Made by a program: the position numbers and the translations under genes. This document shows, piece after piece, positions 51,184 to 59,795 of a stretch of 64,000 nt of DNA (positions within the stretch are counted from its first letter, which is position 1; every line of letters begins with the position of its first letter). Under the pieces are notes generated by a model. It was not told where the DNA came from. It worked only from the letters and a program-made list of their open reading frames with translations, and did not search any database. The stretch comes from Amycolatopsis sp. NBC_00345. GTDB lineage: Bacteria > Actinomycetota > Actinomycetes > Mycobacteriales > Pseudonocardiaceae. The stretch is from the NCBI RefSeq assembly GCF_036116635.1, contig NZ_CP107995.1:1364001-1428000 (forward strand), given 5' to 3'.

Positions 51184-51921
51184 TTACTTCAGCAGCGCGC
51201 CCAGCCGGTGGGCCGCGGCGACGACCAGGCGGCCCAGCCCGTCCGGGTCCGGGGCCTCGAACAGGGACAGCCCGATGCTGGTCTCGGCGGCGTCGCGGCC
51301 GGTCGGGACCACCGCGGAGATCCCGGTGATGCCCGGCGCTATTTCCCCGGTGGACACGGCGTAACCCCGTTCCCGGGCCCGGGAAACCTCTTCGCGCTCG
51401 CCCGCCTGCGCGGGGCGGGCGGCGAGCATGGCCAGCCCGGCCGACCCGCGGCCGATCGGGTCCAGCTGCCCGGACCGGAACGCGACGTGCATCCGGGCCT
51501 GGCGCGGCTCGACGATCATCAGCATCCGGACCTGCTCCGCGTTCTCCCGCACGACGAGGTGCGCCGACGCCTGGGCCGCGTCCGTCAGCTCCTCCAGCAC
51601 GGGCCGGGCGAGCGTACGCAGGTCCTGCTCGACCGGCTCGGCCAGCCGCACCAGCCCGGTGCCCAGCGAGATCCGCTTGAACCGGTCCCGGCGGCAGAGG
51701 TGGTGCGCTTCGAGCGTGCGGACCAGCCGGTGCGCCACGGTGCGGTGCACCCCGATGCCCTCGGCGATCTCGGTCAGCGACAGCCCCTGCGGGTGCGTGA
51801 CCAGCAGCTCCAGCACCTGCAGCCCGTGGTGCAGCGTCTTGGACGTGCCCGAGGCGGGGACGTCCAAGACCGGGGTGTCCACGGCCGCGCCCGGCTCCCC
51901 GCTCGAATCCACGATGGACAC
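51184..51921 (-). CDS. IclR family transcriptional regulator
   Basis: A 245-residue regulator. The winged helix (about 30-85) has HHGLQVLELLVTHPQGLSLT and IAEGIGVHRTVAHRLVRTLE. The C-terminal IclR effector domain has LDPIGRGSAGLAMLA and a closing LFEAPDPDGLGRLV. GTG 51921 has AAGGGAG upstream and is preferred to starts lying in the operator region. It is divergent from the catabolic operon starting at 52028, with a perfect 11-bp palindrome in the gap. IclR proteins here often respond to an aromatic acid or pathway intermediate. Confidence 0.9.
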   Translation of the reverse strand: MSIVDSSGEPGAAVDTPVLDVPASGTSKTLHHGLQVLELLVTHPQGLSLTEIAEGIGVHRTVAHRLVRTLEAHHLCRRDRFKRISLGTGLVRLAEPVEQDLRTLARPVLEELTDAAQASAHLVVRENAEQVRMLMIVEPRQARMHVAFRSGQLDPIGRGSAGLAMLAARPAQAGEREEVSRARERGYAVSTGEIAPGITGISAVVPTGRDAAETSIGLSLFEAPDPDGLGRLVVAAAHRLGALLK

Positions 51922-51965
51922 ACGACTCCCTTGACTACCGCCGATGGGGCGACCTACTGTCTCAT

Positions 51966-51992
51966 TATATTCGCACACTGCGTGCGAATATA
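51966..51992. promoter_or_regulatory. IclR-type palindrome TATATTCGCAC-N5-GTGCGAATATA
   Basis: Perfect 11-bp arms around five bases, AT-rich at the outer ends, centrally placed in the 106-bp divergent gap between the iclR-type gene and the operon at 52028. Both promoters must overlap it. This is the strongest operator candidate in the window. Confidence 0.75.
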
Positions 51993-52027
51993 GCACGTTC
52001 AGCGGTGACGGGACAACGGAGGTTCCG

Positions 52028-52471
52028 ATGACAGGTGGCACGCCCGAGCCTGAGGCAGTCGCGTTCGAGGACGTGGTCGCTGTGCACCAGCTCTACGGCC
52101 GCCAGAGTCACGCGATCGACTCGGGCCGGGCGCACGAGTGGGCCGCGACCTTCACCGCGGACGGGGAGTTCGCCTCGCCCAGCTACCCGGCGCCGTCCGT
52201 CGGCACGGCCGAGCTGGTCGCGTTCGCCGAGCGCTTCCACGCCGGCTGTGTCGCCTCGGGTGAGACGCTCCGGCACGTGATCAGCACGGTCGACGTCCGC
52301 CCGGGCCCCGCGCCGGACGAACTGTCCGCCCGCGCCTACCTGCAGATCATCGGCTCGCCCGCGGACGGTTCCCCGCCGCGGACGCATCGGCTGACCGTCG
52401 TCGCCGACGAGCTTCGCCGCACCGCCGACGGCTGGCGGATCGGTCGTCGCACTGTCCACCGCGACGCCTGA
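52028..52471 (+). CDS. NTF2-like / SnoaL-like protein
   Basis: A 147-residue protein with an NTF2-like cone fold: AFEDVVAVHQLYGRQSHAID, WAATFTADGEF, LRHVISTVDV and the closing WRIGRRTVHRD. Such proteins are isomerases, dehydratases or the small subunit of ring-hydroxylating dioxygenases. No large subunit is nearby, so an isomerase or dehydratase role within the operon is more likely. ATG 52028 is preceded by GGAGGT at ideal spacing. It is the first gene of the IclR-controlled operon. Confidence 0.85.
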   Translation: MTGGTPEPEAVAFEDVVAVHQLYGRQSHAIDSGRAHEWAATFTADGEFASPSYPAPSVGTAELVAFAERFHAGCVASGETLRHVISTVDVRPGPAPDELSARAYLQIIGSPADGSPPRTHRLTVVADELRRTADGWRIGRRTVHRDA

Positions 52472-52522
52472 ACTGCCGCTGTACCAAAGACAGTCGTACC
52501 AAAGAAGATGGAGAGAACCCGC

Positions 52523-53356
52523 ATGACGAGCTACGAGCCTGCCGGTCCCGGCCGGGTGCGGCACCAGCCGGTCACCGCCCGCTACCCGGAGCTGCCGGGC
52601 CAGGTCGCGGTGATCACCGGCGCGGCCCGCGGGATGGGCGCCCGGTTCGCGGCCGGCCTCGCGACCAGGGGCGTCGACGTCGTCGCCGGCGACATCAACG
52701 CCGACGCCATGACCGCCACCGCCGAAGAGCTGAACGCGGCGCTGGCCGCCGAATCGCTGGAGGAGAAGCCGGGCCGGATCGTCGCGTCCACTGTGGACGT
52801 CACGAAGCCCGAAGACCACCTCGCGCTGGCGCAGCGGGCCGTCGACGAGTTCGGCCGCGTCGACTTCTGGGTCAACAACGCCGGGATCTTCCCGTTCGCG
52901 GAGGTCGCGGACATCTCCGCCGAGCAGATCCGCGCGACCCTGTCGGTGAACGTCGAGGGCGTGCTGTTCGGGGCCCAGGCCGCGGCCGCGCACCTGCGGC
53001 CCGGCGGCGCGATCGTGAACATGTCCTCGGTGTCCGCCGTCCGCGTGCGCCGGGGCCGGGGCGCCTACTGCAGTTCCAAGGCCGCGGTCGCGCACCTGAC
53101 CGAATCGCTCGCGGTCGAGCTGGGGGACCAGGGAATCCGCGTCAACGCGATCGCCCCCGGCTACATCGACACCGAGATGACCCGCTGGATCCAGGACGAC
53201 GCCCCGGCGCTGGCGAAGGCGCTCGACGCCGTGCCGCTGCACCGGATCGGCTCGCCCGAGGAGGTCTTCGGGGTGCTGCTGTTCCTGCTTTCGGACAGCG
53301 CGCGGTACGTCACCGGGCACAGCATCGCGGTCGACGGCGGCTCCCGGCATGTCTGA
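52523..53356 (+). CDS. SDR family oxidoreductase
   Basis: A 277-residue short-chain dehydrogenase with the motifs TGAARGMG, NNAG, Ser in NMSSVSAVRV and YCSSK. An insert of about 10 residues after the second beta strand (LAAESLEEKPGR) resembles mycofactocin-associated or carveol-type SDRs. ATG 52523 has GGAGAG seven bases upstream; ATG 52508 would place that site inside the gene. The stop lies inside the next SDR gene (8-bp overlap). Consecutive SDRs suggest successive alcohol oxidations in one pathway. Confidence 0.9.
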   Translation: MTSYEPAGPGRVRHQPVTARYPELPGQVAVITGAARGMGARFAAGLATRGVDVVAGDINADAMTATAEELNAALAAESLEEKPGRIVASTVDVTKPEDHLALAQRAVDEFGRVDFWVNNAGIFPFAEVADISAEQIRATLSVNVEGVLFGAQAAAAHLRPGGAIVNMSSVSAVRVRRGRGAYCSSKAAVAHLTESLAVELGDQGIRVNAIAPGYIDTEMTRWIQDDAPALAKALDAVPLHRIGSPEEVFGVLLFLLSDSARYVTGHSIAVDGGSRHV

Positions 53357-54143
53357 GGCCCGCGAAGCGGTGCGCTACCCGGACGTCGTGCTGGTCACCG
53401 GCGCGGCGAACGGGATGGGCGCGAACCACGCCCGCGCGCTCGGCGCCCGCGGGGTGCACGTCTGCGCCGCGGACGTGGCCGACGCGTCCGGGGTCGTCGG
53501 GGAGATCACCGCCGCCGGTGGCTCGGCGTCGGCGCACTCGCTCGACGTGACCGACCCCGCGCGGTGGGCGGCCGTGGTCGAGGAAATCCGGGTGGGCCAA
53601 GGTTCGCTCGGCGGGCTGGTCAACAACGCCGGCATCTCCCGGCGGCTGGAGTTCATGGACACCACCGCCGACGTCTGGGACCGGGTCCTGGCGGTCAACC
53701 TGTCCGGCCCGTTCCACGGGATGCGGGCGGCGGCGCCGCTGATCCGGGACTCCGGCGGCGGGTCGATCGTCAACATCTCGTCGATCTCCGGGCAGATCGG
53801 CTACTTCTCGCCCGCGTACTCGTCGAGCAAGTGGGGCCTGACCGGACTGTCCAAGTCCGCGGCGGGAAACCTGGCCCGCTGGGGCATCCGGGTCAACTCG
53901 GTGCACCCCGGCCTGGTCGGCACGGCGCTGCTCGGCGGCGCGGACGCGTTCGTCGAGTCCGCTGTGGACAGTATCCCCGCGGGCCGGGTGGGCACGCCGG
54001 ACGAGATCACCGACGCGGTGCTCTTCCTGCTCTCGGACCATTCCACCTACCTGACCGGGAGCGAGGTCACCGTCGACGGCGGCCTGGTCTCCAACGGTCT
54101 CTACCACCGCATCCTCGCGGGAGCCGGAGGTGACCTCGGATGA
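53349..54143 (+). CDS. SDR family oxidoreductase
   Basis: A 264-residue short-chain dehydrogenase with TGAANGMG, NNAG, Ser in NISSISGQIGYF and YSSSK. It is distinct from the preceding one (about 40 percent similar by eye). It overlaps the upstream gene by 8 bp and the downstream flavoprotein gene by 4 bp, so the operon is translated as a chain. The substrate is probably a hydroxyl group on an alicyclic, terpenoid or steroid-like compound, inferred only from the flavoprotein partner. Confidence 0.92.
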   Translation: MSEAREAVRYPDVVLVTGAANGMGANHARALGARGVHVCAADVADASGVVGEITAAGGSASAHSLDVTDPARWAAVVEEIRVGQGSLGGLVNNAGISRRLEFMDTTADVWDRVLAVNLSGPFHGMRAAAPLIRDSGGGSIVNISSISGQIGYFSPAYSSSKWGLTGLSKSAAGNLARWGIRVNSVHPGLVGTALLGGADAFVESAVDSIPAGRVGTPDEITDAVLFLLSDHSTYLTGSEVTVDGGLVSNGLYHRILAGAGGDLG

Positions 54144-55642
54144 GTGAGAACCAGGTCGACGTCGTCGTGGTCGGCGGCGGCGGGGCGGGGCTCGCCGCCG
54201 CCGTCTCCGCGGCCGAGCAGGGCGCGTCCGTGCTGCTGTTCGAAGCGGAACGGGAGCTGGGCGGTTCGACGCAGCTGTCCGCGGGCATGCTGACCGCGGC
54301 CGGCACCAGCGTGCAGGCCGGGCTCGGCGTCGAAGACAGCGCCGGGAAGTTCTTCCAGCACTACCAGGACCTCAACCAGTGGCTGCTGAAACCCGGCCTG
54401 GTGCGCGCGTTCTGCGAGCACGCCGGGCCGTCGGTCGAGTGGCTGCTCGGGCTCGGCGTCGAGATCCCCGCGAAGGTGTCCCACGACGCGCACACCCCCG
54501 GGCTGACCCGGGCGGGCGTGGAGGACGTGTGGCGCGGGCACGTGCCGAAGGACCAGGGTTACGGGCTTGTCCAGGTGCTCGACCGGGCGCGGCGGCGGCT
54601 CGGCGCCGAGGCGGTGCTGAACACCCGCGTCGAACGGCTCCTCGTCGACGACGGCCGGGTCACCGGCGTGGTCGCGGACGGGATCGACGTGCGCGCCGGG
54701 GCGGTGGTCGTGACCACCGGCGGGTTCGCCCAGGACCCCGCCCTGCGGGCCCGGTACTACCCGGACGCCGAGGCGGCGGGGGAGGACCTGTTCGTCGTCG
54801 CGGCCCCCGGTTCGCGAGGCGACCACTTCGGGTTCGGCGAGCAGGTCGGCGCGTCCGTCGCGGGCGAGGGCTGGGGCCTGCTGCTGCCCACGGCGTACTT
54901 CCAGCGGCTGCACCACTGGCAGTCCGGATTCCCGCCGCTGTCCCGGGTCCTGGTCAACTCCCACGGCCGCCGCTTCATGGACGAGGACGCCTCCTACGCC
55001 GTGTCCAGCGGCATCATCACCGCCCAGGACGGTCCGGTGTGGACGGTCTTCGACGAGCGCGCGCGGGCCGGGCTGCCCGCGGGGTACGCGCACTGGGACG
55101 CCGCGCACGTCCTCGCCGAGGCCGACGCCGGCCGCACCTTGCGCGCGGACACTCTGGAGGAGCTGGCCGGGAAGATGGGCGTGCCCGCGGCCGCGTTGCG
55201 CGCGACCGTCGACCGCTGGAACACCCAGCTCCCGGCGGGCGGCGACGACCCGGAGTTCCTGCGGCACCGCACCCTGGCGGCCAAGGGCGTCACCGGGCCG
55301 CCGGAGCCGATCGGGCAGCCGCCGTTCCACGCGGCGCGCACCCTGCCCGCCGAGCTGGTCTGCACCCACGCGGGCCTGGAGATCGACGCCGGCGCCGCGG
55401 TCCTCGACGAGCGAGGGGACCGGGTTCCGGGGCTCTTCGCCGCGGGGGAGGCGGGCGCCGGGGTGCTCGGCCCGCGGTACGTCGGGGGCGGCAACGCCGT
55501 CGCCAACGCGATCACGATGGGCCGGATCGCCGGCCGCGCTGCTTCGGGGACCGGCCGCGCTGCTTCGGAGACTGCTTCCGGAACCGCCGGTGCTGCGCTG
55601 GAAACCGGCCGCGCCGCCTCGGGGACCGCTTCCGGAACCTGA
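54140..55642 (+). CDS. FAD-dependent oxidoreductase (ketosteroid dehydrogenase/fumarate reductase-like)
   Basis: A 500-residue flavoprotein. The dinucleotide fold is at the N-terminus (VVVVGGGGAGLAAAVSAAEQG) with the later GGFAQDPALRARYYP. The C-terminal FAD contact is GLFAAGEAGAGVLG with YVGGGNAVANAITMGRIAG. The fold belongs to the fumarate reductase / 3-ketosteroid-delta1-dehydrogenase superfamily, so it would introduce or reduce a C=C bond next to a carbonyl. The last 36 residues are a low-complexity Ala/Ser/Gly/Thr tail made of repeats such as GRAASGT and ETASGT, absent in relatives and probably created by slippage. Confidence 0.85.
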   Translation: MSENQVDVVVVGGGGAGLAAAVSAAEQGASVLLFEAERELGGSTQLSAGMLTAAGTSVQAGLGVEDSAGKFFQHYQDLNQWLLKPGLVRAFCEHAGPSVEWLLGLGVEIPAKVSHDAHTPGLTRAGVEDVWRGHVPKDQGYGLVQVLDRARRRLGAEAVLNTRVERLLVDDGRVTGVVADGIDVRAGAVVVTTGGFAQDPALRARYYPDAEAAGEDLFVVAAPGSRGDHFGFGEQVGASVAGEGWGLLLPTAYFQRLHHWQSGFPPLSRVLVNSHGRRFMDEDASYAVSSGIITAQDGPVWTVFDERARAGLPAGYAHWDAAHVLAEADAGRTLRADTLEELAGKMGVPAAALRATVDRWNTQLPAGGDDPEFLRHRTLAAKGVTGPPEPIGQPPFHAARTLPAELVCTHAGLEIDAGAAVLDERGDRVPGLFAAGEAGAGVLGPRYVGGGNAVANAITMGRIAGRAASGTGRAASETASGTAGAALETGRAASGTASGT

Positions 55643-55683
55643 GCGCCACCAAGAGTTTTCACTCACCGTCGAGGAGAAACCAC

Positions 55684-57009
55684 ATGTCCGTCCAGACCGG
55701 CCCCGCCCCGGCGGAGAGCGAGCTCGGGAGGCGCACCGTCCGCAAGGTCGCGGTGCGGATCATGCCGATCATCGGCCTGCTCTACGTCTTCAACTACATG
55801 GACCGGGCCAACATCGGCTACGCCCAGCTCGGCATGGCGAAGGAGCTGACCATCACCGCCGCGACGTTCGGCGCCGCGTCGGCGATCTTCTTCCTGGCCT
55901 ACGTCGTGTTCGAGATCCCCAGCAACATGGTGATGAAGAAGGTCGGCGCGCGGCTGTGGCTGAGCCGCATCGCGGTCACCTGGGGCATCGTGACCGTGCT
56001 GACCGGCTTCGTCGCGAGCGTGACTCACCTGGTCATCGCGCGGATCCTGCTCGGCGTCGCCGAGGCCGGGCTGTTCCCGGGGCTGCTGCTGTACCTGACC
56101 CTGTGGTTCCGCGGCAAGGAGCGCGGCCGCGCCATCGCCGCGCTCGCGCTGGCCCAGCCGATCGCGCTGATCCTCGGCAGCCTCACCGGCGGCTGGATCC
56201 TCGACCACGTGCACTGGCTGGACCTGAGCAGCTGGCAGTGGGTGTTCATCCTGCAGGGCGTGCCCGCGGTGCTGATCGGCGTCGTCACGTTCTTCTACCT
56301 CCCGAACCGCCCCGCCGACGCGCGGTTCCTGACCAAGGAGGAGAGCGCTTGGCTGCAGGCCGAGATCGACAAGGAGTATGTGCCGGAGGAAAAGGAGACT
56401 TTCCTCGGCCAGCTGCGCGTGATCCGCGACGGCAAGGTGCTGCACCTGGCGATCTCGAACCTGTTCATCGCCTGCGGCCTCTACGGGCTCACGTTTTTCC
56501 TGCCGCTGATCGTCAAACAGCTGGACCCGGCGTACGCGTCGACGAACATCGGCCTGCTGGGCGCGATCCCGTACGTCGTCGGGGCGGTGGGCATGCTGCT
56601 CCTGGCCCGCAACTCCGACCGGACGGGCGAACGCAAGGGGCACGTGATCGTGCTGGTGCTCGTCGCCGCGGTGGGCTTCTTCGGCGCCATCCAGTTCAAG
56701 TCCGTGCCGGTGCTGTCGCTGATCAGCCTTTCGCTCGCGGCGATCGGCGTGCTCGGCTATCTCGCGCCGTACTGGGCGATGGCGTCGAGGGTGCTGTCGA
56801 AGGAGCACACGGCCGTCGGGCTGGCGGCGATCAACTCGATCGCCGCGCTGGGCGGGTTCTTCGGGCCTTACGCGATCGGGCTGGCCGCCACCGACACCGA
56901 CGTCACGGTCGGGCTGTACTTCCCGATCGGCTGCCTGGTGCTGTCGGCGATCATGCTCGTTTTCCTCAAGGTGCCGCGTGAGGCCGGCACCCGGGGCGTG
57001 CGGAAGTAG
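55684..57009 (+). CDS. MFS transporter, anion:cation symporter type
   Basis: A 441-residue transporter with 12 helices. VRIMPIIGLLYVFNYMDRANIGYAQ and the motif RILLGVAEAGLFPGLLLYLTLWF (both in part) are typical of the ACS family (NanT/PhtT/tartrate-like), which imports organic anions such as aromatic acids or dicarboxylates. It follows the flavoprotein gene by 41 bp, with GAGGAG before ATG 55684, and is probably the uptake system of the IclR operon. It could also serve the homogentisate cluster, which starts 48 bp downstream with a MarR gene. Confidence 0.93.
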   Translation: MSVQTGPAPAESELGRRTVRKVAVRIMPIIGLLYVFNYMDRANIGYAQLGMAKELTITAATFGAASAIFFLAYVVFEIPSNMVMKKVGARLWLSRIAVTWGIVTVLTGFVASVTHLVIARILLGVAEAGLFPGLLLYLTLWFRGKERGRAIAALALAQPIALILGSLTGGWILDHVHWLDLSSWQWVFILQGVPAVLIGVVTFFYLPNRPADARFLTKEESAWLQAEIDKEYVPEEKETFLGQLRVIRDGKVLHLAISNLFIACGLYGLTFFLPLIVKQLDPAYASTNIGLLGAIPYVVGAVGMLLLARNSDRTGERKGHVIVLVLVAAVGFFGAIQFKSVPVLSLISLSLAAIGVLGYLAPYWAMASRVLSKEHTAVGLAAINSIAALGGFFGPYAIGLAATDTDVTVGLYFPIGCLVLSAIMLVFLKVPREAGTRGVRK

Positions 57010-57056
57010 TTCAGCCCTTGACTTTCTCGCGGGGCCGGCCCGGGTTAGGGTTCGGC

Positions 57057-57587
57057 ATGCCCGAGTCACCCGCCGAGCTGGACTTCTGGTCGTTCGTCGC
57101 GCTCGCCAACCGGCGGCTGCACGAGGAGTACGGCTTCCGGCACCAGCTGGCCACCGAGGTGCTGCTGACCCTCAACCGTGCCTCGGACCTGGTCACCTAC
57201 GACCTCGAGGCGGCAGTGCACCGGCCCCGCGGGCGGTCCTGGTCGGGCTTCCGGCTGCTGTTCGTGGTGTGGCTGGCCGGGCCGCTCGAGCCCAAGGAGG
57301 CGGCCCGGCTGACCGGCATGAGCCGCGCCGCCGTGTCGAACCTGGTCAAGACGCTCGTCGCGGACGGCCTGCTGGACCGGACCCCGGTCGAGCACGACGG
57401 GCGGTCGGTCCGGCTGTCGCTGACCGCGGCCGGGCACACCGAGATGGTCGAGGTGTTCCGTGAGCACAACGAGCGCGAGTTCGGCTGGACGAGCGCGCTG
57501 ACCGAAGCCGAGCAACGCGTGTTGGTGATGTTGCTGGACAAGCTGATCACCAGCCGCGCGGAGTTCGACGCCCGCAGCCGCAGCTAG
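57057..57587 (+). CDS. MarR family transcriptional regulator
   Basis: A 176-residue winged-helix regulator. The helix-turn-helix and wing are visible in EPKEAARLTGMSRAAVSNLV and DRTPVEHDGRSVRLSLTAAG. FRLLFVVWLAGPLEP precedes it. ATG 57057 follows TAGGG by 8 bases; starts further upstream overlap the MFS gene end. It lies immediately upstream of hmgA, in the same direction with an 88-bp gap that holds a possible operator. It is the likely regulator of homogentisate degradation. Confidence 0.92.
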   Translation: MPESPAELDFWSFVALANRRLHEEYGFRHQLATEVLLTLNRASDLVTYDLEAAVHRPRGRSWSGFRLLFVVWLAGPLEPKEAARLTGMSRAAVSNLVKTLVADGLLDRTPVEHDGRSVRLSLTAAGHTEMVEVFREHNEREFGWTSALTEAEQRVLVMLLDKLITSRAEFDARSRS

Positions 57588-57629
57588 CCCTACCGGTACC
57601 AGCCGCACGGGGCTAGCCTGGGGTTCAGG

Positions 57630-57647
57630 TAGTTAATACTTTGACTA
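57630..57647 (+). promoter_or_regulatory. Possible MarR operator TAGTTAA-N4-TTGACTA
   Basis: An imperfect 7-bp inverted repeat (one mismatch) in an AT-rich stretch upstream of hmgA. The TTGACTA arm could also be a -35 element, with TAGATT 12 bp later as a poor -10. Binding by the MarR protein encoded just upstream is inferred. Confidence 0.45.
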
Positions 57648-57675
57648 AATAGATTTTCCCAGTGAGGAGGCGGCC

Positions 57676-58875
57676 ATGGCCTACTACCGCAGCGCGGGCA
57701 GCATCCCGCCCAAGCGCCACACCCAGCACCGCACGCCCGAGGGCGGGCTCTACCGCGAGGAGCTGATGGGGGAGGAGGGCTTCTCCTCCGACTCGTCGCT
57801 GCTCTACCACCGCGGGGTGCCCTCGGCGATCGTCGACGCGACGCCGTGGGAGCTGCCGGACCAGACACTCACCGAGAACCGGCCGCTGGTCCCGCGCCAC
57901 CTGAAGCTGCACACGCTCTTCCCCGGCGAGGACTGGAAGAGCGCCGACGTGGTGTCCGGCCGCCGTCTGGTGCTGGGCAACGCGGACGTGCGTATCTCCT
58001 ACGTCGCCGCCGGGGAGTCTTCGCCGCTGTACCGCAACGCGATCGGCGACGAGTGCGTGTACGTCGAGTCCGGCGAGGCGCGCGTCGAGACGGTGTTCGG
58101 CGTGCTCACCGCGCGGCCGGGCGACTACGTGATCCTGCCCCGCGCGACCACCCACCGCTGGGTGCCGACCGGGCCGGAACCGTTGCGCGCCTACGTGATC
58201 GAGGCGAACTCGCACATCGCGCCGCCCAAGCGCTACCTGTCGCGCTACGGCCAGCTGCTGGAGCACTCGCCGTACTGCGAGCGGGACCTGCACGGCCCGG
58301 CCGAGCCGCTTGTGGCCGAGGACGGCGGGGATGTCGAGGTGCTGGTGAAGCACCGCAGCACCCGCGGCATCACCGGCACCCGCTACGTCTACCCGACGCA
58401 CCCGTTCGACGTGGTCGGCTGGGACGGATTCCTTTACCCGTACACGTTCAACATCGCCGACTTCGAGCCGATCACCGGCCGCGTGCACCAGCCGCCGCCC
58501 GTGCACCAGGTCTTCGAGGGTAACAACTTCGTGATCTGCAACTTCGTGCCGCGCAAGGTGGACTACCACCCGCTGGCCGTGCCCGTGCCGTACTACCACT
58601 CCAATGTGGACTCCGACGAGGTGATGTTCTACTGCGGCGGGAACTACGAGGCGCGCAAGGGATCCGGCATCGCCCAGGGCTCGATCAGCCTGCACCCGGG
58701 CGGGCACAGCCACGGCCCGCAGCCGGGCGCCGTCGAACGGTCCCTCGGCGCGGAGTTCTTCGACGAGCTGGCCGTCATGGTCGACACCTTCCGCCCGCTG
58801 GACCTCGGCGAGGGCGGCGCGGCGAGCGAGGACCCCGGGTACGCCTGGACCTGGGCCGGCCGGGGACCCGCGTGA
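57676..58875 (+). CDS. hmgA: Homogentisate 1,2-dioxygenase
   Basis: An iron-dependent ring-cleaving enzyme that converts homogentisate to maleylacetoacetate, a central step of tyrosine and phenylalanine degradation. The product of 399 residues belongs to the shorter actinobacterial form. Likely iron ligands are His308 (YYHSNVDSDE), Glu315 and His344 (HPGGHSHG). Other landmarks are YRNAIGDECVYVESGEARVET (in part) and LPRATTHRW. ATG 57676 has GAGGAGG upstream. The stop overlaps the next gene's GTG by 4 bp. No HPD gene is seen in the window. Confidence 0.95.
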   Translation: MAYYRSAGSIPPKRHTQHRTPEGGLYREELMGEEGFSSDSSLLYHRGVPSAIVDATPWELPDQTLTENRPLVPRHLKLHTLFPGEDWKSADVVSGRRLVLGNADVRISYVAAGESSPLYRNAIGDECVYVESGEARVETVFGVLTARPGDYVILPRATTHRWVPTGPEPLRAYVIEANSHIAPPKRYLSRYGQLLEHSPYCERDLHGPAEPLVAEDGGDVEVLVKHRSTRGITGTRYVYPTHPFDVVGWDGFLYPYTFNIADFEPITGRVHQPPPVHQVFEGNNFVICNFVPRKVDYHPLAVPVPYYHSNVDSDEVMFYCGGNYEARKGSGIAQGSISLHPGGHSHGPQPGAVERSLGAEFFDELAVMVDTFRPLDLGEGGAASEDPGYAWTWAGRGPA

Positions 58876-59795
58876 GCGGGCCGCTCCCGCTGTTCGCGCG
58901 CGGCATGCTCGACGACGCCGCGGTGTTCCCGCCCGGGCTGGCGCCGCTGCCGGAGGCGGTGGCGGCGCACCACGGGCACGAGACCGCTTGGTACGGCGGG
59001 CTGGTCGGGCCGTTGGTGATCGCCGCTTCCGCGCTCGGCGAGCTGGCGGAGCTGCAACGCGCGGGTGGCGTGGACCGCTCAGCCGGGGATTCGGCGTCCG
59101 GCGGTTCTGCGGCCGGGGGCCCGCTGCGGCTCGCGCTGACCTTCCCCGGCGGACCCGCGCGGATCGCCGAGGCGCTGGAAGCGAGCGCGGCGCTGCCGGT
59201 TTCGCTGGAGGCGCTGGAGGTCGCCGTCCCGGAAGGGATGGCACCGGACGAACTGCTTGCGGCGCTTGACAGTGTGGTTCCCGAAGCTGCTGTTCCCGAA
59301 GCCGCGCAGCCCGAGGTCTTCGTCGAGATTCCCCGTGACGCGCGGCGGGATCCGTTGCTCGCCGCGCTCGCGGGCACCCGGTACCGGGCGAAGTTCCGGA
59401 CCGGCGGGGTGCGGGCGGAGCTGTACCCCGACGAGGCCGAGCTGGCCGCCACCGTGCTCGCGGCGGTCGGGGCCGGGGTGCCGTTCAAGGCGACTGCCGG
59501 GCTGCACCACGCGCTGCGCAACACCGATCCGGAGACCGGGTTCGAGCAGCACGGGTTCCTCAACCTCCTGCTCGCGACCGACGCCGCGGCCTGCGGCGCC
59601 GAGGCCGAAACGGTCCGGGACCTGCTCGCGGAGCGCGACGGCGCCGTCGTCGCCGCGCGGATCCGGGAGCTGGGGGAGGAGCGGACCGCCGCGGCGCGGG
59701 CCCGGTTCACCTCGTTCGGCACCTGTAGTGTCACCGACCCGCTGACCGAGCTGGCCGGCCTCGGCCTGCTCGCCGAACCCGGAGGAGCAGCATGA
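58872..59795 (+). CDS. Conserved protein of unknown function in homogentisate operon
   Basis: A 307-residue protein without a domain I can name. It opens FARGMLDDAAVFPPGLAPLPEA and has the strongly patterned RYRAKFRTGGVRAELYPDEA (in part) and FKATAGLHHALRNTDPETGFEQHG segments, with VEIPRD before them. I recall such genes beside hmgA or fahA in actinomycetes. The core has the look of a TIM-barrel-like or aldolase-like beta-strand/helix alternation. Residues 66-80 (SAGDSASGGSAAGG) form a low-complexity insert. It is translationally coupled on both sides (GTGA and ATGA), so it must be needed in stoichiometry with the ring-cleavage enzymes. Confidence 0.85.
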   Translation: MSGPLPLFARGMLDDAAVFPPGLAPLPEAVAAHHGHETAWYGGLVGPLVIAASALGELAELQRAGGVDRSAGDSASGGSAAGGPLRLALTFPGGPARIAEALEASAALPVSLEALEVAVPEGMAPDELLAALDSVVPEAAVPEAAQPEVFVEIPRDARRDPLLAALAGTRYRAKFRTGGVRAELYPDEAELAATVLAAVGAGVPFKATAGLHHALRNTDPETGFEQHGFLNLLLATDAAACGAEAETVRDLLAERDGAVVAARIRELGEERTAAARARFTSFGTCSVTDPLTELAGLGLLAEPGGAA

